Assembly (NCBI GenBank): GCA_015056495.1
Contig: SVGC01000012.1
Location: 46,519-110,518, forward strand
DNA length: 64,000 nt
Reading direction: 5' to 3'
Source of the DNA: Butyrivibrio sp.
GTDB lineage: Bacteria > Bacillota > Clostridia > Lachnospirales > Lachnospiraceae
Below, one piece after another: positions 25,843 to 33,423 of the stretch. The notes under the pieces were generated by a model. That model did not search any database, was not told the origin of the DNA, and saw nothing but the letters and a program-made list of their open reading frames with translations. The position numbers and the translations under genes are program-made. Position 1 is the first letter of the stretch. The number at the start of each line of letters is the position of its first letter.

Positions 25843-27075
25843 ATGAAAACTGTTTCTATTAGAAAGCATAGAAACAAAAATGATTATGGGAATGGAATAT
25901 TCAGAAACCAGACATGGAATAGTTTTTTCATGGATTCTGTAGGGAAGGAAGTTGTCCTATATGGTGCGGGGGTGGCATGCGAGCAATTCTTGAGTGAGCA
26001 TGGCAATAGAATTAAAGCAAATACTATTTTAGATTCCGATGGGAAAAGAGCAGGAAAGTATATTAGGGGCTTGGAAATAAAGAGTGTTGAATGGATTAAA
26101 AACTACGATTTTGATAAGACTATATTTTTGATAACCAGTGTTGAACATGATGATGAAATTGGTGAATATTTAGAGGAATGTGGAGCCAAATACATATACT
26201 CTGTCTATGCAATTGTTTCTAAAGAATATAAAGGACTGTTCAAACAGATTCGGGATTTCTTCTTTGAGTACCACTATGGATTATTTTCAAATCATAATCT
26301 TTTGTACAACTATTTAATTTTTCCTGTGATGGCATTCTTTAGGATTGTTCACTTTCCGCCTGCATATTTACCGTACAAAGATTTGGAACAGTATCGCGGC
26401 TTACATAAGGGGAAAAGGTGTTTTGTTGTTGCTACAGGACCCAGCTTACGAAAAGATGACCTGGAGAGACTTCGGCTAAATCAAGAGATATGCTTTAGCA
26501 TGAATTCTATAATGAACCTTTATGATGAGGTTCAATGGCGACCAGACTATTATGTAATAGAAGATCCCAAGTTTTTGGATTTTTTCGACTGGAACGATCC
26601 CCAATATGATCTTGATAATGTATGCACAGAAGCATCTTTTTTGACATATATGTATCGGGAAAAATGTCGCAAATTTTCAAAAGTACATTTTTATCCAATT
26701 TCTTTTCTTAACCATCTACATGATGAAGAGGCAAAGGATCTAAGGTATTCTGACAATATTATCTGGGGATACTACTGCGCCTATACTGTTACTACAATTT
26801 GTATGCAGATTGCTCATTATATGGGATTTTCTGAAATATACTTATTGGGAACAGATTGTAATTATTCAAGACCTGAAAAGCATTTTTCGAAAGAAAGAGA
26901 TGACTTTATCTATACTGAAGATAGAGCCAAAAGAATACATGACAATTTGTTAAGAGGTTACGCTTTCATAGGCAGTAATATTATGAAGGACGGAACAAGA
27001 ATCTATAACGCCACACGAGGCGGAGAATTGGAAGTCTTTGAGAGAGTAGATTTTGATGAGGTGCTAGGAAAATGA
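25843..27075 (+). CDS. DUF115/Maf-like glycosyltransferase with N-terminal Rossmann-like module
   Basis: 410 residues; AAGGTGGG before ATG. The recurrent module occupies about 22-130 (KEVVLYGAGVACEQFL). The C-terminal part, about 175-400, has CFVVATGPSLRKDDLERL near 192 (the G-P-S-L loop) and EIYLLGTDCNYSRPEKHF near 330. This pattern is shared by DUF115/MptE-like proteins, Maf motility accessory factors and, more distantly, GT42 sialyltransferases. Maf proteins transfer nonulosonic acids to flagellin, so this is a candidate flagellin glycosyltransferase using the CMP-sugar made at 8-13 kb. The substrate is inferred. Confidence 0.72.
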   Translation: MKTVSIRKHRNKNDYGNGIFRNQTWNSFFMDSVGKEVVLYGAGVACEQFLSEHGNRIKANTILDSDGKRAGKYIRGLEIKSVEWIKNYDFDKTIFLITSVEHDDEIGEYLEECGAKYIYSVYAIVSKEYKGLFKQIRDFFFEYHYGLFSNHNLLYNYLIFPVMAFFRIVHFPPAYLPYKDLEQYRGLHKGKRCFVVATGPSLRKDDLERLRLNQEICFSMNSIMNLYDEVQWRPDYYVIEDPKFLDFFDWNDPQYDLDNVCTEASFLTYMYREKCRKFSKVHFYPISFLNHLHDEEAKDLRYSDNIIWGYYCAYTVTTICMQIAHYMGFSEIYLLGTDCNYSRPEKHFSKERDDFIYTEDRAKRIHDNLLRGYAFIGSNIMKDGTRIYNATRGGELEVFERVDFDEVLGK

Positions 27076-27105
27076 CCGGATTTAGTACAGATGTTGAGGA
27101 CTTTT

Positions 27106-28119
27106 ATGAATAAATCAATTGACATTGTTATACCATGGGTGGATGGTGCTGACCCAAATTGGCGGGAACTGCGGAATAAATACAGTAGTGCTGAAAAATG
27201 CACGAGAGAGGCAAATACTGAGATACGATATCAAAGTTGGGATAATCTGCATCTTTGGTTCAGAGCAATAGAAGAATGTATGTCATGGGTTAACAAGATT
27301 TTTTTTATCACTTGTGGTCATCTGCCAGAGTTTCTTAATGTTGATAATGAGAAGATCAGAGTAGTGAGACATAATGAGTATATTCCTGATAAGTACTTGC
27401 CTACATTTAATTCAAATACCATAGAAATGAATCTGCATAGGATTGCGGACTTGTCAGAAAACTTTATCTTATTTAATGATGATCTATTTTCTTTACAGAA
27501 GATTCCAAAAGAATATTATTTTATGAATGATCTTCCATGTGACCAGGCTGTTGAGAGCCCAATAATGCCGGTTGATATTGGAGACCTTTCGCGCTGGTCA
27601 TGCATGGTTAAAACCAATAATCTTCTGATAATAAACAAACATTTTAATAAAAGAGAAGTTCAAAAGAAAAACTTCTTGGGGTGGTACAATCTCAAATACG
27701 GCGAGAGGCTAAAGAGGAATATTGGGCTTCATTACTGGAATAATTTTGTTGGATTTCATGATCCGCATATGGCTAATGCATTTAAAAAATCAACATTAGC
27801 AAAGCTGTGGGAAGTTGAGCCAGAACTTCTTGATGCAGGTTCTTCAAATCGATTTCGTGGAGAGACAGATATCTCACAGTATCTGATCAGGTATTGGCAG
27901 TTATGCGAAGGATCTTTTTACCCTAGAAAAACGGAGGGCAAACCATTTACTGTTACTATAGATAATTGCAAGGCGATTGCTGATGGCATCAGGAGAAGAC
28001 AGTGGCAAATGGTAAGTCTCAGTGAGAACGGGACTGGAGAAGAATTTGAAATAATTAAGAAGACTATTAATGATGCACTGGCTGAGATATACCCTAATAA
28101 ATCTTCGTTTGAAAAGTAA
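27106..28119 (+). CDS. Stealth family sugar-1-phosphate transferase
   Basis: 337 residues from ATG 27106, five bases after GAGGA; the ATG at 27091 is rejected. Stealth CR1 is IDIVIPWVDGADPNW at residues about 5-19. CR2 includes NFILFNDDLFSL near 120. A later segment, N-F-V-G-F-H-D-P-H near 215, matches CR3/CR4. Stealth proteins transfer hexose-1-phosphate to make phosphodiester-linked capsules or lysosomal tags. It follows the Maf-like gene by 30 bases. It probably adds a phosphosugar to the surface polymer. Confidence 0.88.
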   Translation: MNKSIDIVIPWVDGADPNWRELRNKYSSAEKCTREANTEIRYQSWDNLHLWFRAIEECMSWVNKIFFITCGHLPEFLNVDNEKIRVVRHNEYIPDKYLPTFNSNTIEMNLHRIADLSENFILFNDDLFSLQKIPKEYYFMNDLPCDQAVESPIMPVDIGDLSRWSCMVKTNNLLIINKHFNKREVQKKNFLGWYNLKYGERLKRNIGLHYWNNFVGFHDPHMANAFKKSTLAKLWEVEPELLDAGSSNRFRGETDISQYLIRYWQLCEGSFYPRKTEGKPFTVTIDNCKAIADGIRRRQWQMVSLSENGTGEEFEIIKKTINDALAEIYPNKSSFEK

Positions 28120-28281
28120 TGAGGACTTATACGTTGATTGATTAGTTGGATAAATTTGAGATTGTGAACATTGAAAACTTCATACTTTACAGATGGGATC
28201 TGGTATGCTATCGTTTGCCTGCAATTATTTCATGTATAGTGTTCTAGGCGGTTCGCCAACTATTTCCATGATAATTCTGGA

Positions 28282-28842
28282 TTGCACCCTTTAAAATCTT
28301 CTATATCAGTTCCTGATGCTGCCACAATCGAGATTGCGATGTCAAATGGACGGGAGTTATCCTTTGATGTGCCAATTATCAAAATGGCAGACTACACAAT
28401 AGAAGATATTATTCGGGAAGAGTTATATATGCTAATTCCATTTTATATTTTTAACTATGGAGATACGCTAAAAGAGATTGATGGCAGTGAAGAGAAACTT
28501 GAACTATTACTGAATGAATATCGAATGGTCTTTGAAATGCTTGAAGAGAAAATGAATGAGGTTTTATTGTCAGCGGTATCCTATGATGCTATCATTAGAT
28601 TAACACATAGTGTTGCTTATAAGTATACAATGAACACGAAGAACATCCAAAAGAAAGTGGGTGATGTTATGAGTGGAAAAGTATTGGATCTGCCGAGCTT
28701 TCTAATTTATGATCAGGGGAAAGCAGAAGGCGAACAGGAAAGAAAAGAGTTAAAGAACGAAGTTGATCGTCTTCGTAAGGAGCTAGAAGAGCCTAGGGCT
28801 AAGACAATAAAATGTGAGAACAACTCCCAATGTAAGGTATGA
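28282..28842 (+). pseudogene. C-terminal remnant of a PD-(D/E)XK (Rpn/PDDEXK-type) transposase gene
   Basis: About 186 codons open from 28282. The text matches the C-terminal half of the family: DVPIIKMADYTIEDIIREEL, FYIFNYGDTLKEIDGSEEKL, then a Gln/Glu/Lys coiled coil. The conserved nuclease N-terminus is absent and the upstream 160 bases give no good frame, so it is truncated. Reading a little upstream gives FHDNSGLHPLK in frame, consistent with the family's F-P-x-S-x-V-L-Y-L-R region after mutation. It lies between two glycan genes, like an inserted and decayed element. Confidence 0.72.
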
Positions 28843-28864
28843 ATCTTATGTTGGGAGTTTTTTA
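28822..28864 (+). terminator. Intrinsic terminator whose 3' arm holds the next gene's ribosome site
   Basis: AACTCCCAA (28822-28830) pairs with TTGGGAGTT (28851-28859), followed by T residues. GGGAG (28853-28857) in the 3' arm lies six bases before ATG 28864, so it may also be the Shine-Dalgarno of the DUF4422 gene. Confidence 0.75.
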
Positions 28865-29985
28865 TGGACGAAAAGAAAGCTGCAATATTTGGAGCTCAAG
28901 GGATAGCGCTTGGAACATATGAAGCTCTAACGGCGGTAAATCCAGAAATGCATATAGAATGCTTTGTGGTGACAAAGTATGGTAATAACGCCAAGCTGCT
29001 AGGCGGAATTCCTGTCTATGAACTTGATGAATTTGTTCAGAAATATTCCGATGGTAATTCTATGGCGGAGATAAAAGTTTTGATTGCCACTCCTGAATCT
29101 GTGATGGATGAAATTGAGAAATCCTTGGTAGATAAAGGGGTAAGCAATTTTGAAAGAATGAATTCGGTTAAGTATTCGGAACTTTGGAAGAAGTATCAGT
29201 CGGAGAAGGGTGATTATTTGCCAGTTTCTTCCTACCTTATTGAGGATGATTCCAAATCTGTTGAAACCAAGATTTTTATGGCCAGATTTCATAAGGATAA
29301 GCCTCTCCAAGGAGTAATTGAAGCACATGAGTATTTAAATGAAATACAAGTTGGAGCTGCATATACGTCAGAGAGTGTTAGGTCTTTATGGCATAACTTG
29401 GACATTATAAAAGATAATTCGGGAGATAATATTTCCGAGAAGAACTGCAATTATTCTGAGATGACAGCGCTTTATTGGATATGGAAACATGTTCTTTGTG
29501 ATCCACGAAATGATGAGCACAATTACTATGGTCTATGTCACTATCGTAGGCAGTTGGATCTTTTACCAGAAGAGATTGAAGAACTGCGGATGAGAGATAT
29601 TGACGTGGTACTGCCATTTCCATTGCCATATGAACCTGATATAAACGCGCATCATGAGAGGTACTTAAGTGATACTGATTGGAAGGCAGTTTTACAGGCT
29701 TTGAAGGAGGTATCACCAGAGTATCGAGCTGCGGTAGATGAGGTGTTTAGCCAACGATATTTATATAATTATAATCTGATCTTGGCGAGGAAAGACGTCC
29801 TAAGAGAATACTGTGAGTGGCTGTTTCCTATTTTGACAAGGGTAGAAGAACTCAGTGTGCCAAAGGGATCAGAGCGTTCTGACAGGTATATTGGATATGT
29901 GGCTGAGAATCTTGAAACTTTGTATTTTATGAAGAACCGGAATAGGCTCAAGATTGGACATACAGGGTGTATATTTAGGGTATAA
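28864..29985 (+). CDS. DUF4422 glycosyltransferase-like protein with N-terminal Rossmann-like module
   Basis: 373 residues. The N-terminal module (about 1-118) begins KKAAIFGAQGIALGTYEAL. The DUF4422 domain (about 135-345) shows V-G-A-A-Y-T near 160 and GDNISEKNCNYSEMTALYW near 183. It also has GLCHYRRQLDLLPEEI near 222 and a C-terminal EYCEWLFPIL near 318. DUF4422 proteins occur in capsule and exopolysaccharide loci and are thought to be glycosyltransferases. The Shine-Dalgarno is in the terminator stem just upstream. Confidence 0.82.
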   Translation: MDEKKAAIFGAQGIALGTYEALTAVNPEMHIECFVVTKYGNNAKLLGGIPVYELDEFVQKYSDGNSMAEIKVLIATPESVMDEIEKSLVDKGVSNFERMNSVKYSELWKKYQSEKGDYLPVSSYLIEDDSKSVETKIFMARFHKDKPLQGVIEAHEYLNEIQVGAAYTSESVRSLWHNLDIIKDNSGDNISEKNCNYSEMTALYWIWKHVLCDPRNDEHNYYGLCHYRRQLDLLPEEIEELRMRDIDVVLPFPLPYEPDINAHHERYLSDTDWKAVLQALKEVSPEYRAAVDEVFSQRYLYNYNLILARKDVLREYCEWLFPILTRVEELSVPKGSERSDRYIGYVAENLETLYFMKNRNRLKIGHTGCIFRV

Positions 29986-30095
29986 AAGAAGCGGGTACCC
30001 TGCCTGGACATTAGCAGTACGGTAACAAACTCGCTTCTTGAGTAGATTTTTAGGCAGATAGAATTGGATTTGTGCTATCATTTTTTGTTTTTGAG

Positions 30096-30124
30096 TTGAT
30101 GCAATGCATAAGATATGATAATAT
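30096..30124 (+). promoter_or_regulatory. Promoter of the HTH/DUF3791/DUF3990 cassette
   Basis: TTGATG (30096-30101), 17 bases, TAATAT (30119-30124), 28 bases before the HTH start. Confidence 0.6.
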
Positions 30125-30151
30125 GTACATATAAGAACGAGGTAGTATTAT

Positions 30152-30349
30152 ATGGATATTTCACAAGAAGTAAGAAGTCTTAGAGATGAAATGGGAATGA
30201 ATCGCAGAGAATTTTGTGATTACTATGCAATCCCCTATAGGACAATGGTTGATTGGGAAGCAGGTAAGCGCAAGATGCCTGAGTATCTACTTAGGCTTAT
30301 GGAGTATAAGGCTAGGATGGAAAGAATGATTATTGCAGAAGACAGGTAA
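30152..30349 (+). CDS. Small helix-turn-helix protein
   Basis: 65 residues, nearly all HTH: VRSLRDEMGMNRREFCDYY, then RTMVDWEAGKRKMPEYLLRL. It resembles short XRE/HigA-like antitoxin DNA-binding proteins. It is the first gene of a cassette with DUF3791 and DUF3990 genes and has its own promoter, so it probably represses the cassette. GAGGTAG lies about 9 bases before ATG. Confidence 0.75.
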   Translation: MDISQEVRSLRDEMGMNRREFCDYYAIPYRTMVDWEAGKRKMPEYLLRLMEYKARMERMIIAEDR

Positions 30350-30384
30350 GAGAATTGTCTTATGAGCGGAGAATTTTAGCATTG

Positions 30385-30471
30385 GAACAGAGAGATAGAG
30401 AAGTTCTTAACATGCAATTAACATTGATTCCGATTTTGACTAAGGCTTGGACAAATGCAGCAATTCAGTGA
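30385..30471 (+). pseudogene. Partial duplicate of the DUF3791 gene
   Basis: 28 codons read EQRDREVLNMQLTLIPIL then TKAWTNAAIQ and stop. The first part is nearly the same as the N-terminus of the DUF3791 protein at 30559 (RDKEVLNMQLVLIPILAKEW). It has no ribosome site of its own and the rest of the domain is missing. It looks like the stub of a tandem duplication. Confidence 0.65.
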
Positions 30472-30558
30472 TATTAACCAAAGATGAATAATGCAGTTAT
30501 ATCAAGGAAGAGACGTATATTTGTCATGTTTAACCTATTGGTCAGGAGGTTTGCGCAT

Positions 30559-30783
30559 ATGATTACTAGAGATAAAGAAGTATTAAATATGCAGTTGGTT
30601 CTGATACCTATATTAGCAAAGGAATGGAATAAAACATATTCTGAGCTATCAGATCTTTTGGTGAAATATGATGTGCTCAGTTATATAGATGTATGTTATG
30701 AGAATTATAATTCTACAGGGAATCAGGGAATAATCAATGATTTGCGGGACTATATTGAAATGCAGGGAGGAAAGATTAGTTGA
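30559..30783 (+). CDS. DUF3791 family protein (probable antitoxin partner)
   Basis: 74 residues from ATG 30559, with AGGAGG eight bases upstream; the upstream ATG at 30484 has no such site. Sequence: MITRDKEVLNMQLVLIPILA, then KTYSELSDLLVKYDVL and a DLRDYIEMQGG tail. DUF3791 genes commonly sit directly before DUF3990 genes in Lachnospiraceae. The stop overlaps the DUF3990 start. I infer a toxin-neutralising or accessory role. Confidence 0.75.
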   Translation: MITRDKEVLNMQLVLIPILAKEWNKTYSELSDLLVKYDVLSYIDVCYENYNSTGNQGIINDLRDYIEMQGGKIS

Positions 30784-31334
30784 AAAAGTTGTATCATGGA
30801 ACAATCAGTGATATTACTGAGATAGATGTGTCCGCTGGAAGAGGATTTAAAGATTTCGGCAAGGGCTTCTATGCAACGGCAATACCATCTCATGCAGAGA
30901 GATTGGCAATTAGAAATAAAAGTACTGCAGAGAAACGACAAAGTTTTATGAAAAATAAAAAAGGTTTTAAGCCTATGCCTGTTACAGCATATAGGTATAA
31001 TCTCGTATATAGTGAGGACATTGCTGGTTTAAAAGTGAAGGTATTTGAAAAGGCTGATAGAGAGTGGCTTAAATTTATAATACAGAATCGAAAATGTGAA
31101 GATAGCGCACACGATTACGATATAGTAATTGGACCAACAGCGGATGCTGAAACAACTGCAATCATAAATGATTATTATGATGAACTGATTGAGTCTGACT
31201 TTTCAGATGAAGTTTGCGACAAGGTTATTGCAGAACTAAAGCCGGAGAATTTACCTAAGCAGTATTTTTTTAGAACAAAAGAAGCAGTTAATACACTTCG
31301 TTTTGACAAAGTAAAAAGGCAGGTGGTTGGATAA
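30780..31334 (+). CDS. DUF3990 protein (ADP-ribosyltransferase-fold, probable toxin)
   Basis: 184 residues from a TTG start at 30780, nine bases after GGAGG. The start overlaps the stop of the DUF3791 gene. The N-terminus has LYHGTISDITEIDVS, followed by DFGKGFYATAIPSHAERLA near 26-44. The H-G-T and D-F-G-K-G-F-Y-x-T features are those of the DUF3990 family, which is related to ADP-ribosyltransferases (His and Tyr of an H-Y-E-type site). The second half has ETTAIINDYYDEL and a YFFRTKEAVNTLRF tail. It probably modifies a protein or nucleic acid using NAD. Targets are unknown. Confidence 0.75.
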   Translation: MKKLYHGTISDITEIDVSAGRGFKDFGKGFYATAIPSHAERLAIRNKSTAEKRQSFMKNKKGFKPMPVTAYRYNLVYSEDIAGLKVKVFEKADREWLKFIIQNRKCEDSAHDYDIVIGPTADAETTAIINDYYDELIESDFSDEVCDKVIAELKPENLPKQYFFRTKEAVNTLRFDKVKRQVVG

Positions 31335-31573
31335 TGATTAAAGGAGCAGATTATAAAAAGTCAATAAGAAAAACAGCAGCATTTTTAGTTGATTATATTA
31401 TGGAAGAAAAACATTGTTCCAGAGATGATGCTGTTGCAATGCTTATTAAGACAACTGTTTATGAAGCGTTAATGGATGAGGAAACTGATCTTTACTTGGA
31501 GTCAAGGGAATCAGTATTAGATATTTTAAAGGAGGAACTTGCAGGTAATCCATATAGACTTTTGGAAGTCTAA
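31334..31573 (+). CDS. Small hypothetical protein at the end of the DUF3990 cassette
   Basis: 79 residues. The ATG overlaps the DUF3990 stop (TAATG), with AGGTGG upstream. The predicted fold is helical, with ADYKKSIRKTAAFLVDYIM and HCSRDDAVAMLIKTTVYEAL resembling DUF3791-like or other antitoxin helices. It is cotranslated with DUF3990 and may be a second neutralising subunit. I do not recognise a named family with certainty. Confidence 0.65.
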   Translation: MIKGADYKKSIRKTAAFLVDYIMEEKHCSRDDAVAMLIKTTVYEALMDEETDLYLESRESVLDILKEELAGNPYRLLEV

Positions 31574-31630
31574 AGGGCTTCTGGGTACACTTTGGGTACA
31601 ATAGCATTTGAACGATGCGCATAAAATATT

Positions 31631-31656
31631 AAAAACGTATCAAAAGATACGTTTTT
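31631..31656. terminator. Symmetric hairpin terminator after the cassette
   Basis: AAAAACGTATC (31631-31641), loop AAAA, GATACGTTTTT (31646-31656). It has T runs on both strands, so it may work in both directions. Confidence 0.7.
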
Positions 31657-31726
31657 AGAATGTAATGATGCCAAAAATCATGGTATGGAATTTAAGTGTA
31701 AATGAGATGGAATAGAATAAAAAGCT

Positions 31727-31760
31727 TGGGAGTCCGCTATTTAAGCGGGCTCCCATTTTT
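31727..31760 (+). terminator. Strong intrinsic terminator
   Basis: TGGGAGTCCGCT (31727-31738) pairs with AGCGGGCTCCCA (31744-31755), with one wobble, followed by TTTTT. Confidence 0.85.
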
Positions 31761-31791
31761 AATGTCAACTTAATGTCAACTTAATGTCAAC
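31759..31791. repeat. Three perfect tandem copies of an 11-bp repeat
   Basis: TTAATGTCAAC occurs at 31759-31769, 31770-31780 and 31781-31791, directly after a terminator. Short tandem repeats like this can be integrase arm-binding sites at the end of an element. No integrase gene is nearby, so this is only a suggestion. Confidence 0.75.
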
Positions 31792-31807
31792 AAAAATTTT
31801 AGGTTAC

Positions 31808-31837
31808 TTGTCTGGTGGGCAAAAATAGAGGTATAAT
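31808..31837 (+). promoter_or_regulatory. Promoter of the epimerase/tarI/tarJ operon
   Basis: TTGTCT (31808-31813), 18 bases, TATAAT (31832-31837), giving a leader of about 95 bases before ATG 31938. Confidence 0.65.
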
Positions 31838-31937
31838 AAAATTAGTGTATTATAAAACGATAAAAACTATGCGAATACATGTTTTTGCTGCTGATTGATA
31901 CAGCTGTGTATATCATTTCTTCTATGAGGAAACAAGT

Positions 31938-32615
31938 ATGGAGGCTTCTAATTACAAGTTTGAGCTTATGGCATCTATGATGTGTGCGGATTTTGGTAAT
32001 CTGAGCAAAGAAGTCGATGAACTGGATGCTGCGGGTATCGATTCGTTCCATATTGATATTATGGATGGTCATTATGTGCCTAACTATGCCATGTCTCTTT
32101 CTGATCTAAGATATATTCGTTCTAAATCTACGAAACCTTTGGATGTTCATTTAATGATCGAGCATCCTAGTAATACTATTGATATTTTTATTAACAGTCT
32201 TTTTAAAGGTGATACTATCTACATTCATCCTGAAGCAGAGTATCACCCATCTTCTACGCTTCAAAAGATTATAAATGCAGGTCTTACACCTGGTGTTGCG
32301 ATTAATCCGGGTACCAGTGTGGAAAGCGTATATGAAATTCTGAGAATCGTGGATAAGATTCTTGTAATGTCAGTAAATCCGGGTAATGCGGGTCAGATGT
32401 TTCTTCCCTATGTAAATGAGAAATATAAGAAATTACTTCAATACAAGAAGGATATGAATTTTGAAGTATATTGGGATGGTGCTTGTAGTGCAGACAAGAT
32501 TAAGACTTATGCTCCTATGGGAGTAAAGGGATTTGTTCTTGGTACTACGCTTCTTTTTGGTAAAAACAGGCCTTATAAAGATATTATTGATGATATAAGA
32601 CATATGAATATATAG
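31938..32615 (+). CDS. Ribulose-phosphate 3-epimerase family protein
   Basis: 225 residues, TIM barrel. Landmarks are SMMCADF near 13 (usually S-I-L-S-A-D), HIDIMDGHYVPN near 38-49 with the metal His/Asp, DVHLM near 69, VMSVNPGNAGQMF near 144 and a late D-G-A-C-S loop in place of D-G-G-V. The enzyme interconverts D-ribulose 5-phosphate and D-xylulose 5-phosphate, or acts on a related keto-sugar. The altered loops and its place before tarI/tarJ suggest a dedicated paralogue that supplies a pentulose phosphate for a CDP-pentitol. Confidence 0.82.
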   Translation: MEASNYKFELMASMMCADFGNLSKEVDELDAAGIDSFHIDIMDGHYVPNYAMSLSDLRYIRSKSTKPLDVHLMIEHPSNTIDIFINSLFKGDTIYIHPEAEYHPSSTLQKIINAGLTPGVAINPGTSVESVYEILRIVDKILVMSVNPGNAGQMFLPYVNEKYKKLLQYKKDMNFEVYWDGACSADKIKTYAPMGVKGFVLGTTLLFGKNRPYKDIIDDIRHMNI

Positions 32616-32631
32616 AAATGAGGGGCTATTT

Positions 32632-33423
32632 ATGAATTATGCAGTTATGTTATCAGGTGGTGTCGGTCAAAGAGTGGGTGGAGACATACCAAAACAGTAT
32701 ATAAAAATCAAAGGGCATATGATCATTACATATGCTCTTATTTCTATTATGAAGAGTGAGTTTGTTGACCTTGTACAGATTGTAGCTGATGAGCACTGGC
32801 ATAAAGAAATCGTTGATGACATAAAATCTATGGGACTAGATGATTCAAAGGTGAGTGGATTTACTGAACCTGGAGAAAATAGGCAGTTGTCAATTTTAAA
32901 TGGTATGGTATCTATCATAAATGACAGATATGGAAAAGGTGAGAAACTTGTGCCTTCAGGAATGGCTCGTAGCAGCTTTGTTTCAAAAGAAGTGGAGTCT
33001 AGAATAGCTGCTGATGATACTATCTTTATACATGATGCTGCTAGACCTTTTTTGTCTGAGAAGATGATAGAGAGATGCTATGTGGCACTTGGTGAGCATG
33101 AAGGAGTAATGCCTGTACTTCCAATGAAAGATACTGTGTATCTTAGTGAAGATGGTTTTAAGGTTTCAAAGCTACTAAAAAGGAGTCAGGTTTATAGTGG
33201 ACAGGCTCCAGAATTATTTAATCTGAAAAAATATTATAGGGCTAATATAAATTTATTTCCTGACGATATCATACATATACATGGATCAACTGAACCTGCT
33301 ATTAAGGCAGGTATGGATGTGGCCATGATCGAAGGCGATGAGAGTAACTTTAAGGTTACTACTAAGGCTGATTTGTTAAGATGTCAGGAGATTATTGTAA
33401 ATGAAGGCATGGGTGTTAAATGA
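32632..33423 (+). CDS. tarI: TarI/IspD-like cytidylyltransferase (CDP-pentitol synthesis)
   Basis: 263 residues. The nucleotide loop is MLSGGVGQRVGGDIPKQY at 6-23; FIHDAARPFLSE is near 131-142 and the end has EGDESNFKVTTKADL. The fold is shared by IspD and ribitol-5-phosphate cytidylyltransferase TarI. The following TarJ-like dehydrogenase makes TarI far more likely than IspD. It would form CDP-ribitol or another CDP-pentitol from CTP. It is longer than usual by about 20 residues before FIHDAARP (NDRYGKGEKLVPSGMARS). The gene overlaps tarJ by 23 bases. Confidence 0.8.
   Translation: MNYAVMLSGGVGQRVGGDIPKQYIKIKGHMIITYALISIMKSEFVDLVQIVADEHWHKEIVDDIKSMGLDDSKVSGFTEPGENRQLSILNGMVSIINDRYGKGEKLVPSGMARSSFVSKEVESRIAADDTIFIHDAARPFLSEKMIERCYVALGEHEGVMPVLPMKDTVYLSEDGFKVSKLLKRSQVYSGQAPELFNLKKYYRANINLFPDDIIHIHGSTEPAIKAGMDVAMIEGDESNFKVTTKADLLRCQEIIVNEGMGVK

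Noticed and set aside
31759..31791. Tandem repeats as a CRISPR array
   Set aside because: Units are 11 bp with no spacers between them.
32632..33423. IspD of the isoprenoid pathway
   Set aside because: The adjacent TarJ-like gene and the glycan context make TarI more likely.
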